Shown here piece after piece: positions 1 through 7,890 of a stretch of DNA of 10,534 nucleotides. The stretch is taken from positions 1 through 10,534 of the forward strand of contig RXOD01006370.1 of NCBI GenBank assembly GCA_005223375.1. Reading direction: 5' to 3'. Every line of letters begins with the position of its first letter. The first letter of the stretch is position 1. The notes below the pieces were generated by a model. That model made no database searches. It was not told the origin of the DNA and saw only the letters and a list, made by a program, of their open reading frames with translations. Source of the DNA: Amoebophrya sp. AT5.2 (Eukaryota > Sar > Dinophyceae > Syndiniales > Amoebophryaceae). The position numbers and the translations under genes were made by a program.

Positions 1-186
1 GTATTCCGTCTCATATTTTGTGTCGTATTTTGTCTGCTCGTATTCGGTCTCATTGTGCTCGGTACTGGTGCTAGGGAGGGAGCTAGCACGGCAAAGCGAC
101 GGACAGGGGGTGCAAGAATGAGTCGGCTCATTTTCCTGTATTGTCTTGTATTTTGTCTCGTATTTTTTCGTCTCGTATTCTGTCAC
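1..186. repeat. Degenerate T-rich repeats
   Basis: Variants of a roughly 12-base unit close to TCGTATTTTGTC recur in two clusters, about 1-56 and 130-186. A purine-rich stretch (about 70-120) separates them. Copies are imperfect and spacing varies, so this is a decayed satellite or microsatellite-like tract. The same bases read as a Phe/Val/Tyr-rich hydrophobic peptide, which I take as a by-product of the repeat. Confidence 0.55.
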
Positions 187-448
187 CGTAATAGGCGAGT
201 CATTTACTGGGAAGAAATGCCGCCAAAAATGGGTTTTTCACCCCTCTAACGAGGAGAAACAGATTCTGAGTTATGTTCGTGGTTCGGGCGAAGCGAGGAA
301 AGAAGCGCCGGAAACGGTGAAGACGCTTCCGGACGACGTGTGTCGAAAAGTGTACATGGAAGCGCTGGACATCGCGGCGAAGGTGTGGCTGAAGACGAGC
401 ACCTTCGAGTCAACGAACAAACTCTCGCTCGAACCAGACATGCCGTAA
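146..448 (+). CDS. Uncertain 100-codon ORF, possibly a gene fragment
   Basis: The first ATG lies inside the T-rich repeat, so the N-terminal 25 or so residues are probably not real protein. From about 215 onward the reading looks more protein-like: hydrophilic and helix-prone, with segments such as NEEKQILSYVRGSG and CRKVYMEALDIAAKVWL. It ends in a cluster of in-frame stops at 446-460 (TAA, TAA, TGA, TAA). No family is recognised. The same frame reopens just after the stops, which suggests a decayed or intron-split gene rather than a complete small protein. It could equally be chance. Confidence 0.2.
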   Translation: MYFVSYFFVSYSVTVIGESFTGKKCRQKWVFHPSNEEKQILSYVRGSGEARKEAPETVKTLPDDVCRKVYMEALDIAAKVWLKTSTFESTNKLSLEPDMP

Positions 449-460
449 AATTAATGATAA

Positions 461-817
461 ATTGCTGAGAAGACGTGTCGAAGGCAAGAACTTTTCCGTG
501 TAGTGCCGCTGATGTACTATTGGTTTACAAAAACCATGCACCTCCATTACCGATAGCTAAGCGCAGATAAATCTCGCACTTGCGATGTACGAGTACGATC
601 GAAATCGATGATGTTGAATTGGAAACAGCACTTAAGAATAGCTACTTCCTCGTCAGTCTCGAACTGCATTTGAAATTCCAGATCGATGGGACGAAATTTG
701 AAGCGTCGAAAGCTCTTCCGAGAAGCAGGTCGTATCTATGACGAAAACGAATACAACGATGACCCGCACCTGATCTCCCAGAACGGCAATGACAGCGCGC
801 TAGATAGGCCTAAGTAA
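461..817 (+). pseudogene. Broken coding-like fragments in two frames
   Basis: Three short open stretches follow each other with frame changes. At 461-553 one frame reads EKTCRRQELFRVV then LMYYWFTKTMHLHYR and ends in TAG. From 571 a second frame reads through VELETALKNSYFLVSLELHL to a TGA near 741. The first frame reopens at ATG 686 and ends at TAA 815-817, with GRIYDENEYNDDPHLIS. Each piece has protein-like composition but none is a full gene. A gene with stops and frameshifts is the simplest reading; unrecognised introns are the alternative. No homology is recognised. Confidence 0.25.
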
Positions 818-1374
818 CTACATCCACTGAAATAAAATATACCGAGTGTCATATGATTTGAAGTTGGTGCAACCTGCCTCGACTACATTTTAATTTTTGG
901 GACCTGTGAAAGACGATCCGTGTCCATCTTTAGGCTCCCCCGCCCTCTACCTGATAGTTTGAATCCGTCGACATCAGGCTCCAGCTGTGATCAAAGAGAA
1001 GTGTTAGTTTTTGGTAAAATAATGAATTGTGTTGCGCGCCCGGTGTGGGCCAAGCTCCGTTGCCGCCGGGCACCAGCAGTCGCGCACAACATTCATCGAC
1101 TGAACTATTTGTCGTACCGCCCGTCGGACGACGACCCCCCATAAAAAGACAATGATAAAAACGAAAGAACTTGAACTTTTTTTGCGTACCACAATAAAAA
1201 CAGTGCGAGGATCCTCGATCGTCTCGCCTCAGCTCCAAATTTTGATGACGAAGAACGGAACCGCACGACGAGTTGTGCCGACTTTTCTCTGGGTCGGTAC
1301 CAATCAACATCAGCTGCGGCTTCCGCTGCGGACCGATATACAAGATAAGACCTGAACTTGAACTTCAACAGAGC
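818..1374. other. No convincing gene; small repeats only
   Basis: ORFs on both strands here are short and poor in recognisable protein features, so I call no gene. Visible structure: an imperfect inverted repeat, ATGAATTGTGTTGCGCG at 1022-1038 against the complement of 1081-1096; a 12-base palindrome CGAGGATCCTCG at 1206-1217; and a direct repeat GAACTTGAACTT at 1167-1178 and 1354-1365. An AATAAA at about 832-837 could be a polyadenylation signal for whatever lay upstream, but nothing confirms it. Confidence 0.4.
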
Positions 1375-1611
1375 TTTAATTCAGTCTTTTTGTGTCTTCG
1401 GACCCTGGACGAGATCGAGAAAGCTGCCCCTAACTACTATCCAAACCAACAATGACAAACGCAAACCACACCAGTGCTGAGCTTAGTCGCTGACAGTGAC
1501 GTCCAGCGCAACCGCGACAGCAGCACGGCCACGTGGATAACCCGCGACCTGGATGATTTCTTTCTTGGTGACCCAATCATGATCTTCGACGAGCGATTGG
1601 AGGAGAGATAG
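1375..1611 (+). pseudogene. Coding-like stretch with an internal TGA
   Basis: One frame reads VFLCLRTLDEIEKAAPNYYP, meets a single TGA at 1453-1455, and continues in the same frame through STATWITRDLDDFFLGDP and IMIFDERLEER to TAG at 1609-1611. The composition (acidic and aliphatic, well mixed) looks like true protein on both sides of the stop. TGA ends other genes in this window, so recoding is unlikely. Likely a gene remnant, or an exon whose neighbours I cannot identify. No family is recognised. Confidence 0.25.
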
Positions 1612-1856
1612 AGAAGCCTGACTTTGATGTTGAGTGAGACGCCTTGCTTCCCCGATGTCGTATGATTGTATCTCGTGGGTTACGATTTCGATTTCTTTGC
1701 TGGGGCCCCCACTGGCTCAGGGTGTCGGGCAAACAGGCAAAGCATCAGCAGCGCGCTTCTCTATTCTTTGCAATCGGCGTCGGCCTTACCCTTACGCTTA
1801 CGCTACACTTGCTTGCAAATTGAGACTCAACACTGTACACTTGTTTACTAAAAAAT
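1612..1856 (+). promoter_or_regulatory. Upstream region and probable 5' UTR of gene A
   Basis: No coding signal. The last 60 bases before the ATG contain a short array close to TTACGC (TTACCCTTACGCTTACGC at about 1789-1806) and an A-run directly before the start codon. No TATA box or other defined element is recognised. This is assigned as upstream region only from its position. Confidence 0.3.
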
Positions 1857-4800
1857 ATGGGCCAGCTTCCGAGCAACTTTGACGACGTGAACGAGCCTCG
1901 GCTTCTCGCCGTCTCCGCCCACCGCATGGTGCAACAGGTCGTCGACTCTCGTTACCAGGACCCCGACCAATTCCCCGCTTTGAACGACTGCGCGTGGGAC
2001 TTGGACTGGAAGAAACTCATTTTCCGGATAAAAAAACGCGACCTACTCGACGTTTCGTTGCACGCGCACGGCTTCCAAACCGACAAAACCTGGAACACGT
2101 TACTACATCGAGCCGTTGGTGGGGTCCGGCAGCCCGAGGCGGACTGGGTGTGGGTGGGTGTCGAAGGGGAAGAGGGGGAGGAAAAGTTGCATGGCGGTGG
2201 AGGTGGAAAAAATATTAAAGGTAGTGGTGGAAACAAATCCGCTTCGGCGAAGCAGCTGGACACGGCGGCGGACCACGGGAGCGACGGAGAAGCGGAAGTT
2301 CGCGACAACGCCAACGCCTTTTCTACTTCGTCCTCGCCGGCGAAGCAGCAAGTGCGCGACGCGCACTTCTACGAGACGCACGAGCTGCGCCCCGTGCCGA
2401 ACAATAACGAGATGGTGCTCTGGATCGTGAGGTCCATCCTCCGGCACAGGGCCAACGTGAACGTGATGAACCTGAAGAACGAAACCCCGCTGATCACTTC
2501 GCTCCGAAACGGCCACGGCTGCGACCTGGTTTGCACTCTGCTGGACTACAAGGCGCATTGCCAATATAAGGCCCGCCCGAGCATCAGTTCCGCGACCGCG
2601 TTGGAGGAGGCGATGGAAAGGGCAAAGACGGCAGGTCCTCTGGGAATCGCGCCGGCAATGTTCGCAGAGGGGGCCCAGAGCCCCTCCGATCCCCAAACCT
2701 CGCCGAAGGTGGACCTCAGTTCCAAGATAACCGTCGAGGAGCTGCTGAAGAGCAACGCGGACCCTTCGAGTTTCGACGACAACGTGTTTGTGTCTGCGGT
2801 CACGACGGCCGTGAAGTTTGAGGCCCACCCGGACGTAATCTTGAACCTTCTGCTGCAGAAAAAAGTCGACGTCAACGTCTCCGACGGGGACGATATGAGG
2901 AGGCGAACCGCGCTGCACTACTTGGTGCGACAGAGGAACCTCGCGATGGTGAGTGTGTTTCTGCAGTCGAAAAAGACGGAGGGCATCGATTGCAACGTTC
3001 CGGACGTGTTGGGCCAAACGGCGGTCTACGAGAGTATCGATTTGCGCCATTTGGAGATGCTGCAGCTGCTGTCCGACTCCGGGATATGACGGGGCCAGGT
3101 GGTAAGTGGGTACCTGGTAAGTGCTAGGGGATGGGCCCCGACTTGAGTGCCAAACTGCCCTAGGTGGCGACTGCGTTAAGGCGCGCGCCGGGCGGCTTCA
3201 GAGATGCCGCATTGTGGGGGGTAGGAGGCCGGCGGCTTTAGAGCTGTGGGGGGGTACGGGTAGAGGGAGAATGGTGATACAGCTTGAGAGTAGGACGAAA
3301 GAGGGCGCAAAGTGTGGCCGCGCTCTCCTCTTCTAGGCGTCAGCTGTGGGCTGCAACGGTGCCAATGCCAGGCTTGCTAACCGCAGAAAGCCGCGCGTGC
3401 CCTCTTCTTTTTAGGACCGCCATACGCATTCTAACTTACAAGGGGACCCCGTAGAGCCCCCCAAAAATTACCACGAGTGCATCGATGTACGCCACCTGGA
3501 GATGCTCCTGCAGCTGCTGTCCGACATATACTAACAAGGTAAAAACAAGAACTTACCACCTGGTCCCGCCATACGGGACGCAAATTCGGACGTACAAAGA
3601 GCTGGCCCCTTCCCTGTGGAAAAACGTGATCGGGTGGCCGAAGGACGTGAAGCGCCCGACACTCAAAGACCCGCGCACCGGCAGGCGACTGCTGCGGGAT
3701 CCCACGTTGGTAAGGGTCGATATGTTCGACAAACAGGGGGTCTCGCCCTTGATGTTCGCGATTTTGAAACGGTGGCCGGAGGGCGTGAAGTGTTTGTTGC
3801 AGAACTACCCGACCATCTCGTTTCAGTGCGGGTTACCGCTCAAACTCGCCGTGCGGTTGAAGGGCGCGCCATCCATTGGCGGAGAGGGGTTGGTGAAAAA
3901 CGCCGCACAGCTGCAGATCGTGCACCACCTGCGGTTGATCGGCTCGGAGCTGTTCGCGAACGACGTAGTAGTTTCAGGAGGTGGAAATACAAATATAACC
4001 TCGGACAAGCAGCTGTCAGCATTGATAACGTTACAGGAGGAGTTCGAGAAGGAGAAAGCGTTCGAGCAAAAGTTGGCGAACGACGCGAAGGCTCTGGAGA
4101 AGCGGCGGAAGAAACGGATGAAGGCGAAAACCGGGGTCGAGTGGGAGGGGGACGAGAGGGAGATGCAGCAGTTCCTCGAGGACGAATCCGCCTTCGAGCA
4201 TCCGGTCGCCTACTATTTAAGGACCTACTACAACGACCCGGGCAGTGATGAAAACTCCATCGTCTTCGCGGCGCGGCAAAGGGACGCCAAACTGTTGGAG
4301 GCGTTGGCGCCCTACGCGAGTGGGGACCAACTCACCGCCGGGCTGGCGGTGCCGAACCTGAATTTGGAGTGCGCCAGGATTTTGATCGACGCGAACGCGG
4401 ACGTGAACGGGGACTTGGCCGACCACGACCGCGTGGCCGCCGACTATTTGGAACAGATCAGCGGGGTCGGGCTGCGGGGCGGGTTTTTGCGGGGCTTCGG
4501 ACCGCACGAAGTCTTCGATCGGCGCGCTGCCGGCATCTTCGCGGCGACGCTGGGTGAGAGTGTGACCAGCACCACCGCGAATGTAAACTTCGCAAACGCG
4601 AGTGAAGAAGCCGACGCGAGGTGGGACGGAGCAGCCGCGGCGGAGGCGCTGAAAAAAACCGGAACAATGAAGGTGGACTTTGAGTCGAACATTCACAACT
4701 CGTACAGCGTCGCGGCGAGAGAAAAAGAAGCAGCTATGGGGAAAGGACAAGAGAGGCAGAGGTCCGTCGACGACCTGATGAATGAACTGGTCGTCGTCGG

Positions 4801-5107
4801 GAACGTGTCGGGAGAGGCGGAAAAGGGGGAAAAACAGAAAAAACCCCACGGACCGATTCGCGGCTTGGTGGAGCCGTTTTCTGAGAGTGTGTTTCTGCAC
4901 GAACAGGACGCCCACTTGCACCAGCGGAGGTCGCCGGCGATGGTGGCTTGCACGGCGGGGAAGGCAAGCCTCATCCGCCTGTTACAAGACTATGGCGCGG
5001 ATGTGAAAAAGCAAATGGAAACCACGACGTGCTGGTCGACACATGTCTACGCAGCACGCGCAAACCATTTGGAAAAAATCAAACTCGCAGACTTGAGGGA
5101 CGGATGA
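1857..5107 (+). CDS. Ankyrin-repeat protein (two exons, about 918 aa)
   Basis: Exon 1 is 1857-3084 and exon 2 is 3579-5107. Joining them by removing the TIR element and one CGGGA copy gives 2757 nt in a single frame. Ankyrin-type segments are visible at about residues 78-90 (TWNTLLHRAV), 185-235, 310-345 (LLLQKKVDVNVSDGDD), 350-372 (TALHYLVRQRNL) and 375-409. In exon 2 they occur around 3720-3810 (GVSPLMFAILKRWPEGVKCL), 4250-4420 (ARILIDANADVNGD) and 4930-5080 (MVACTAGKASLIRLLQDYGA). A charged, coiled-coil-prone helix is encoded at 4016-4133. Exon 1 also has a Gly/Ser-rich linker at about residues 111-160. The N-terminus MGQLPSN fits the N-myristoylation pattern, but that is weak evidence. 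The start is the first ATG after an A-run. Ankyrin repeats bind other proteins; no enzymatic domain is seen, so partners and role are unknown. The C-terminus may be cut short by a frameshift near 5100. Confidence 0.8.
3080..3084 (+). repeat. Target-site duplication, left copy (CGGGA)
   Basis: CGGGA directly precedes the left inverted repeat and is the last exonic sequence of exon 1 in the repeat-based model. Its partner is at 3574-3578. Confidence 0.75.
3085..3573 (+). mobile_element. 489-bp TIR introner-like element forming the intron of gene A
   Basis: The left end, 3085-3107, begins TATGACGGGGCCAGG and ends GGTAAGT. The right end, 3551-3573, is its reverse complement at 21 of 23 positions. 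The pentamer CGGGA directly flanks both outer ends (3080-3084 and 3574-3578), as expected of a transposon target-site duplication. The exon 1 frame stops at TGA 3087-3089, inside the element, so the element must be removed for the two ankyrin exons to be read together. Removing it with one CGGGA copy (494 nt) shifts the frame exactly as needed. No transposase is encoded, so this is a non-autonomous, MITE-like unit. A rival conventional intron, GT at 3071 to AAG at 3549 (479 nt), also restores frame and has a TACTAAC branch-like site, but its donor GTCCGA is poor. Confidence 0.8.
3475..3525 (+). repeat. Diverged copy of the end of exon 1, inside the intron
   Basis: These 51 bases match exon 1 at 3030-3077 at 42 of 48 positions, with one inserted codon (CTC). 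They encode ECIDVRHLEM then LLQLLSD, against ESIDLRHLEM then LQLLSD in exon 1. The copy therefore keeps the reading and may be or have been an alternative exon. It is preceded by CTAAC at 3431-3435 with AAG at 3440-3442, and followed by TACTAAC at 3529-3535 with AAG at 3536-3538 and 3547-3549, all resembling branch and acceptor sites. In its own frame it ends at TAA 3532-3534. Confidence 0.7.
3574..3578 (+). repeat. Target-site duplication, right copy (CGGGA)
   Basis: CGGGA directly follows the right inverted repeat and sits in the same codon phase as the left copy. One of the two copies must be removed with the element to give an uninterrupted frame. Confidence 0.75.
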
Positions 5108-5297
5108 GAAGTACGTTTTAGAGCATCTAGAAGTTGCCAACGAGACCATTCGGACATCGATTGGTGATGTCAATTGCAGCAATGAATTGGCAGAAGCTAG
5201 ACGAGGACCTGGCTGTTCTGTGTGGCATTTTCAGACGATCTCCTTCGTGCATGCGTGGAGGTACCGGTTGAACATCGAGAGCAAGGATTGTGACTAA
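5097..5297 (+). other. ATG-less open stretch, possible frame-shifted tail of gene A
   Basis: Frame +3 is open for about 66 codons from 5097 to TAA 5295-5297. It reads DEKYVLEHLEVANETIRTSI immediately after gene A's last residues KIKLADLRDG. One fewer base near 5102-5103 would fuse the two readings, as would a small intron, for example 5003-5108 or 5045-5108 (GT to GAG). The first 20 or so residues resemble the rest of an ankyrin-like helix pair; the remainder is less convincing. This could be a natural frameshift, a sequence error or chance. Confidence 0.3.
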
Positions 5298-5392
5298 CTT
5301 TGCCCAATTTCATTTTCGACTACATAGAAGATAGCCGACTGCAACTTGATAATTTTTGATTTTTCATTTTCACTTGCTCGCAAAAAAAAAAC
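5298..5392 (+). promoter_or_regulatory. Upstream region and probable 5' UTR of gene B
   Basis: This is an AT-rich stretch with T-runs (TAATTTTTGATTTTTCATTTTC) around 5350-5371 and a run of ten A just before ATG 5393. Dinoflagellate promoters have been described as using TTTT-type elements rather than TATA boxes. The T-runs here would fit, but that is only suggestive. Confidence 0.25.
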
Positions 5393-7392
5393 ATGTCGGA
5401 ACCAAGCCACCGGCCTTTTCTCCCCAAGATGCTCCTCCTGTGGCGGTTTGTCGCGACCGCCGCCTGCTTGGGACATCAAACGCCAACATCTGCTTTCTCG
5501 GCCAGCACGCCTCGGACTACCACTACTTCTCTGCAAGGCTGCGTGTTCGTCGGCCACAGGTCCCCGGACGTGGACAGTGTGGCGTCGGCCGTCTTCGCCG
5601 CCTGGATGTACAACGGGGTGCCGGCGCTGCCCGACACCATGAAGGAAGAGGAACTCGGCAAGGACGTGCAGCTGGTTTTATCGGAAGCGAGGGAAATGAT
5701 GGCGAGCATCGGGGAGATGAGTCTGGGGGACGGTACGGGTAATAGCGCTGCAGCAGGTGGTGGAGATGCAGCTGGTGCAGGAGGGGAAACCACTACTACA
5801 GACGCGAGTTTGTCGCAATATTCCGACTGGACGACGCAAATCGGCCCGATCAGGAGCATGGACGCGATCCTTGGTGGTTCTCAACTAGGAGCAGACTCTG
5901 AAAAAACTGCCGGCGAGACCAAGAAGGGCAAATCCAAATCCAAATCAAGCAAGAAGAAGAGGTGCGTCGTCTTGGTGGACCACAACAGCGTGGCGCAGAG
6001 GGGGTTTTCGGCGGGTTTGGAGGATGGAGAAGTATTTGGGATCTTCGATCACCACCGACAAGAGTACGAGAAGAGCTCGGTTGCGGCGGACGCGGTCGTC
6101 GTGTTTGAGAAGGTGGGGGCCACGGCGAACGTTCTGCTGCAGGAGTATCTGGCGGCAAAGCTGAAGCAGCTGCCCGACGAAAATACGAGCGGCCAGGACG
6201 ACGAGCATAAACGAGAGGAAGTCGCGACAAATCCGAACCATCGCCCCGTTCGGGAGCTCTTGGACGTCCACGGAGCCGTCGTTGCGGGAAAAGCAACCGC
6301 TTCGGGAGTGGCGCTGGCGGTGAGTTTGCTGCTTCATCGTTTACAAATTTTCGATGCGGATGTTGCAGATGCTGAGGAAGTACCGTTCTGGGAATCGGTA
6401 AAACTCCTCCAAACAACCGAGGAAAGAATAAGAATGTCGCCACGAATGTACCTAGAGAAGAGTAGACATCGATCACCGCACTCCATCAGTACCACCACTC
6501 AATCCATTCTTGTAGCTAGTGCTAGTGGCTTTATTGAAAAAGTAAGAGGACCATCAACTGCTGCTGCTACCGCTACCTGTATAATCGCTTGGTCATGATC
6601 GTCCCACCGCAGCCCTTGATTTCTTCTCCGGTGCACCCCCACGACCCGGACGCGGCCCGCCAGCTTCTTCCGCCTCGCCTTGCCCTCCTTCTCCTGTACG
6701 CGATTCTTTCCGACACGGTGAACCTCTCGTCCCCCACCACCACCGATGCCGACCGCAAAGCCCTCGCCTTCTTGCAAAAGGTGGATGGCGTGCCTTTCTT
6801 CGCCTTGGAGGAACGGTTCCAGCGGCTCGCCGCGGCAAAGGACGCCGAGCTGCAACGGCTCTCTATAGAAGAGCTGTTGAATAGAGACGCGAAGACGTTT
6901 GAAGCGTCGAAGACCTGCACGGTGCGCATCGCGGTGGCGGAGTTCGGTTCGAGCAAAGTCTTCGAAGAGGTGTGGGAAAACAAGTGGGAAGAAATCGCGA
7001 CCGGGATGGGGGAGTGGAAACGGCGAGAAGTTTTGAATTTGAACACGGAGCCGGGGAAAACGAAAAAGCTCTTCGCGTTCTTCTTCCTCGTGAATACGGA
7101 GCCGGGCAGTGGGAAACAGGAGGCGCGGATGCTCTTTCCGACTCAGTCTAATTTCGACACGGAGCGGCAGCTGGTGACGCAGGCGTTCGCGGCCGATAAC
7201 AAGGAGGCTGCACAGGAGCACGAAGAAAAAGAAATAGTCGGGAAAACGAACACCAAAACGAAATACGTGCGCCTCCCCGGCGTGGTGTCGCGCAAACTGC
7301 AAATGCTCACACTGGTGGACGAGGCGAAGCAGCTGGTAGAGTGCGGCGGGGAGGGCGCAAAAACAACCACGGGTGGCGGGAAAGAACTTTAA
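5393..7392 (+). CDS. Family II (Mn-type) inorganic pyrophosphatase-like DHH/DHHA2 protein
   Basis: Predicted to hydrolyse pyrophosphate to two phosphates. Motif I is GHRSPDVDS (residues 54-62), closer to the GHxxPDxDS of family II pyrophosphatases than to PPX1/prune exopolyphosphatases. Motif II is LVDHN (194-198), motif III FDHH (218-221) and motif IV GATAN (242-246). The DHHA2 part in exon 2 has AILSDT with SPTTT (from 6703), LSIEELLNRDAKTF (6859-6900) and LPGVVSRKLQ (7273-7302). The metal-binding His and Asp residues and the substrate-binding Arg-Lys pair are therefore present. It is much longer than the usual ~310 aa (568-642 aa depending on the intron). A ~130-residue Gly/Ala/Thr then Lys/Ser-rich insertion separates motifs I and II, and another lies before DHHA2. 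The hydrophobic N-terminus (MLLLWRFVATAACLG, 13-27) could be a signal or targeting peptide, so the true start may be the second ATG. A PPX1/prune-type assignment is the main alternative. Confidence 0.8.
6320..6612 (+). other. Intron of gene B (293 nt; donor uncertain)
   Basis: The DHH and DHHA2 halves are in different frames, so an intron must lie between them. The acceptor GTCCCACCGCAG at 6601-6612 is convincing. Three donors are in the right phase: GTGAGT at 6320, GTAGCT at 6512 and GTAAGA at 6542. I prefer 6320, because the DNA turns clearly more AT-rich there and the family does not need the residues in between; 6542 would keep 74 extra residues. A 7-base direct repeat, CACCGCA at 6474-6480 and 6605-6611, also lies in matching phase and would allow a repeat-to-repeat excision of 131 nt. 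Confidence 0.6.
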
Positions 7393-7626
7393 GAGCGTGC
7401 ATTTAATATACAACTCCGAGAACGAGACTGTGGTCCGGAGCAGGAGCGGCCCGGGGAGTACTTACTCCCGAGAACGGCAGAAAATCCCACCCGTGGACCA
7501 ACACCGAGGACAGAAGCAGATGTTTGTGCGGCTGTATTCATGCGCGGGGCGCTCTTCGTAAGTACATCTTTCGGTTTGTCATATCTATGAGCTGCAGCTG
7601 CCACCGGCTTGATCAGCAGGAGCATG

Positions 7627-7687
7627 CGTCGCACCCGTCTGGATCAGCATGAAGCGCGCGGTCATGCTGATCCAGACGGGTGCGACG
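7627..7687. repeat. Perfect 26-bp inverted repeat with 9-base loop
   Basis: The left arm 7627-7652 starts CGTCGCACCCGTCTGG. It is the exact reverse complement of the right arm 7662-7687, with no mismatch. The loop 7653-7661 is AGCGCGCGG. AGGAG occurs at 7618-7622, four bases outside the left arm, and again directly after the right arm at 7688-7692, a possible trace of insertion. There is no T-run after it. It could be a foldback element, a small-RNA hairpin, an RNA 3'-end structure or a library artefact. Confidence 0.85.
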
Positions 7688-7733
7688 AGGAGGATTCTTT
7701 TCTAGTGTTCGCCAATAGCACCAGTAGATGAAG

Positions 7734-7800
7734 CAAGTAAGTAGATGTAGAAGTAGATTGGAGGAGCGAGAGGTAGAAGCAGTAGAAGTGGAAGTGGACG
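7734..7800 (+). repeat. Purine-rich GTAGAA degenerate tract
   Basis: Units close to GTAGAA or GTAGAT recur (AAGTAAGTAGATGTAGAAG, GGTAGAAGCAGTAGAAGTGG). The tract lies about 100 bases upstream of the gene C start and is probably in its 5' UTR or promoter. No function can be read from it. Confidence 0.4.
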
Positions 7801-7890
7801 AACGGTGGAGCTGGTCCTGCCGCAGCTGATATTCACACTCAGTCTCAGCATTCATCTAAGACTAAGAACTCCAAACCGTCGATCTTGAAA

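Larger units (their letters stand above)
7393..7890. other. Spacer between genes B and C
   Basis: No supported gene. It holds a small inverted repeat GGAGTA/TACTCC at 7455-7468, a GTAAGT donor-like site at 7558-7563, a perfect 26-bp hairpin (7627-7687) and a purine-rich GTAGAA tract (about 7734-7800). Frames before 7558 are open but do not continue the DHHA2 domain, which is already complete at SRKLQ. I therefore read this as the 3' UTR of gene B plus the 5' region of gene C. Confidence 0.5.

Noticed and set aside
1206..1217. 12-base palindrome CGAGGATCCTCG
   Set aside because: A couple of 12-base palindromes are expected by chance in 10 kb; no partner sites.
930..1343. 137-codon open frame on the - strand
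   Set aside because: No recognisable domain, overlapping open frames on several strands, and an overlap with a purely repetitive, AT-rich stretch. Not enough to call a gene.
1789..1806. TTACCCTTACGCTTACGC as a telomere-like repeat
   Set aside because: Too short and not the alveolate telomere unit.
2103..3050. 315-codon open frame on the - strand
   Set aside because: It is the antisense shadow of exon 1 of gene A. It is Arg/Val/His-rich with no family features, while the + frame shows ankyrin motifs.
3616..4248. 210-codon + strand ORF overlapping exon 2 of gene A
   Set aside because: Arg/Glu-rich out-of-frame reading of the ankyrin exon; no independent features.
4217..4921. 234-codon open frame on the - strand
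   Set aside because: Antisense shadow of exon 2 of gene A; composition typical of such shadows.
6499..7413. 304-codon open frame on the - strand
   Set aside because: It is antisense to the DHHA2 exon, which carries diagnostic motifs on the + strand. GC-rich codon bias explains the open frame.
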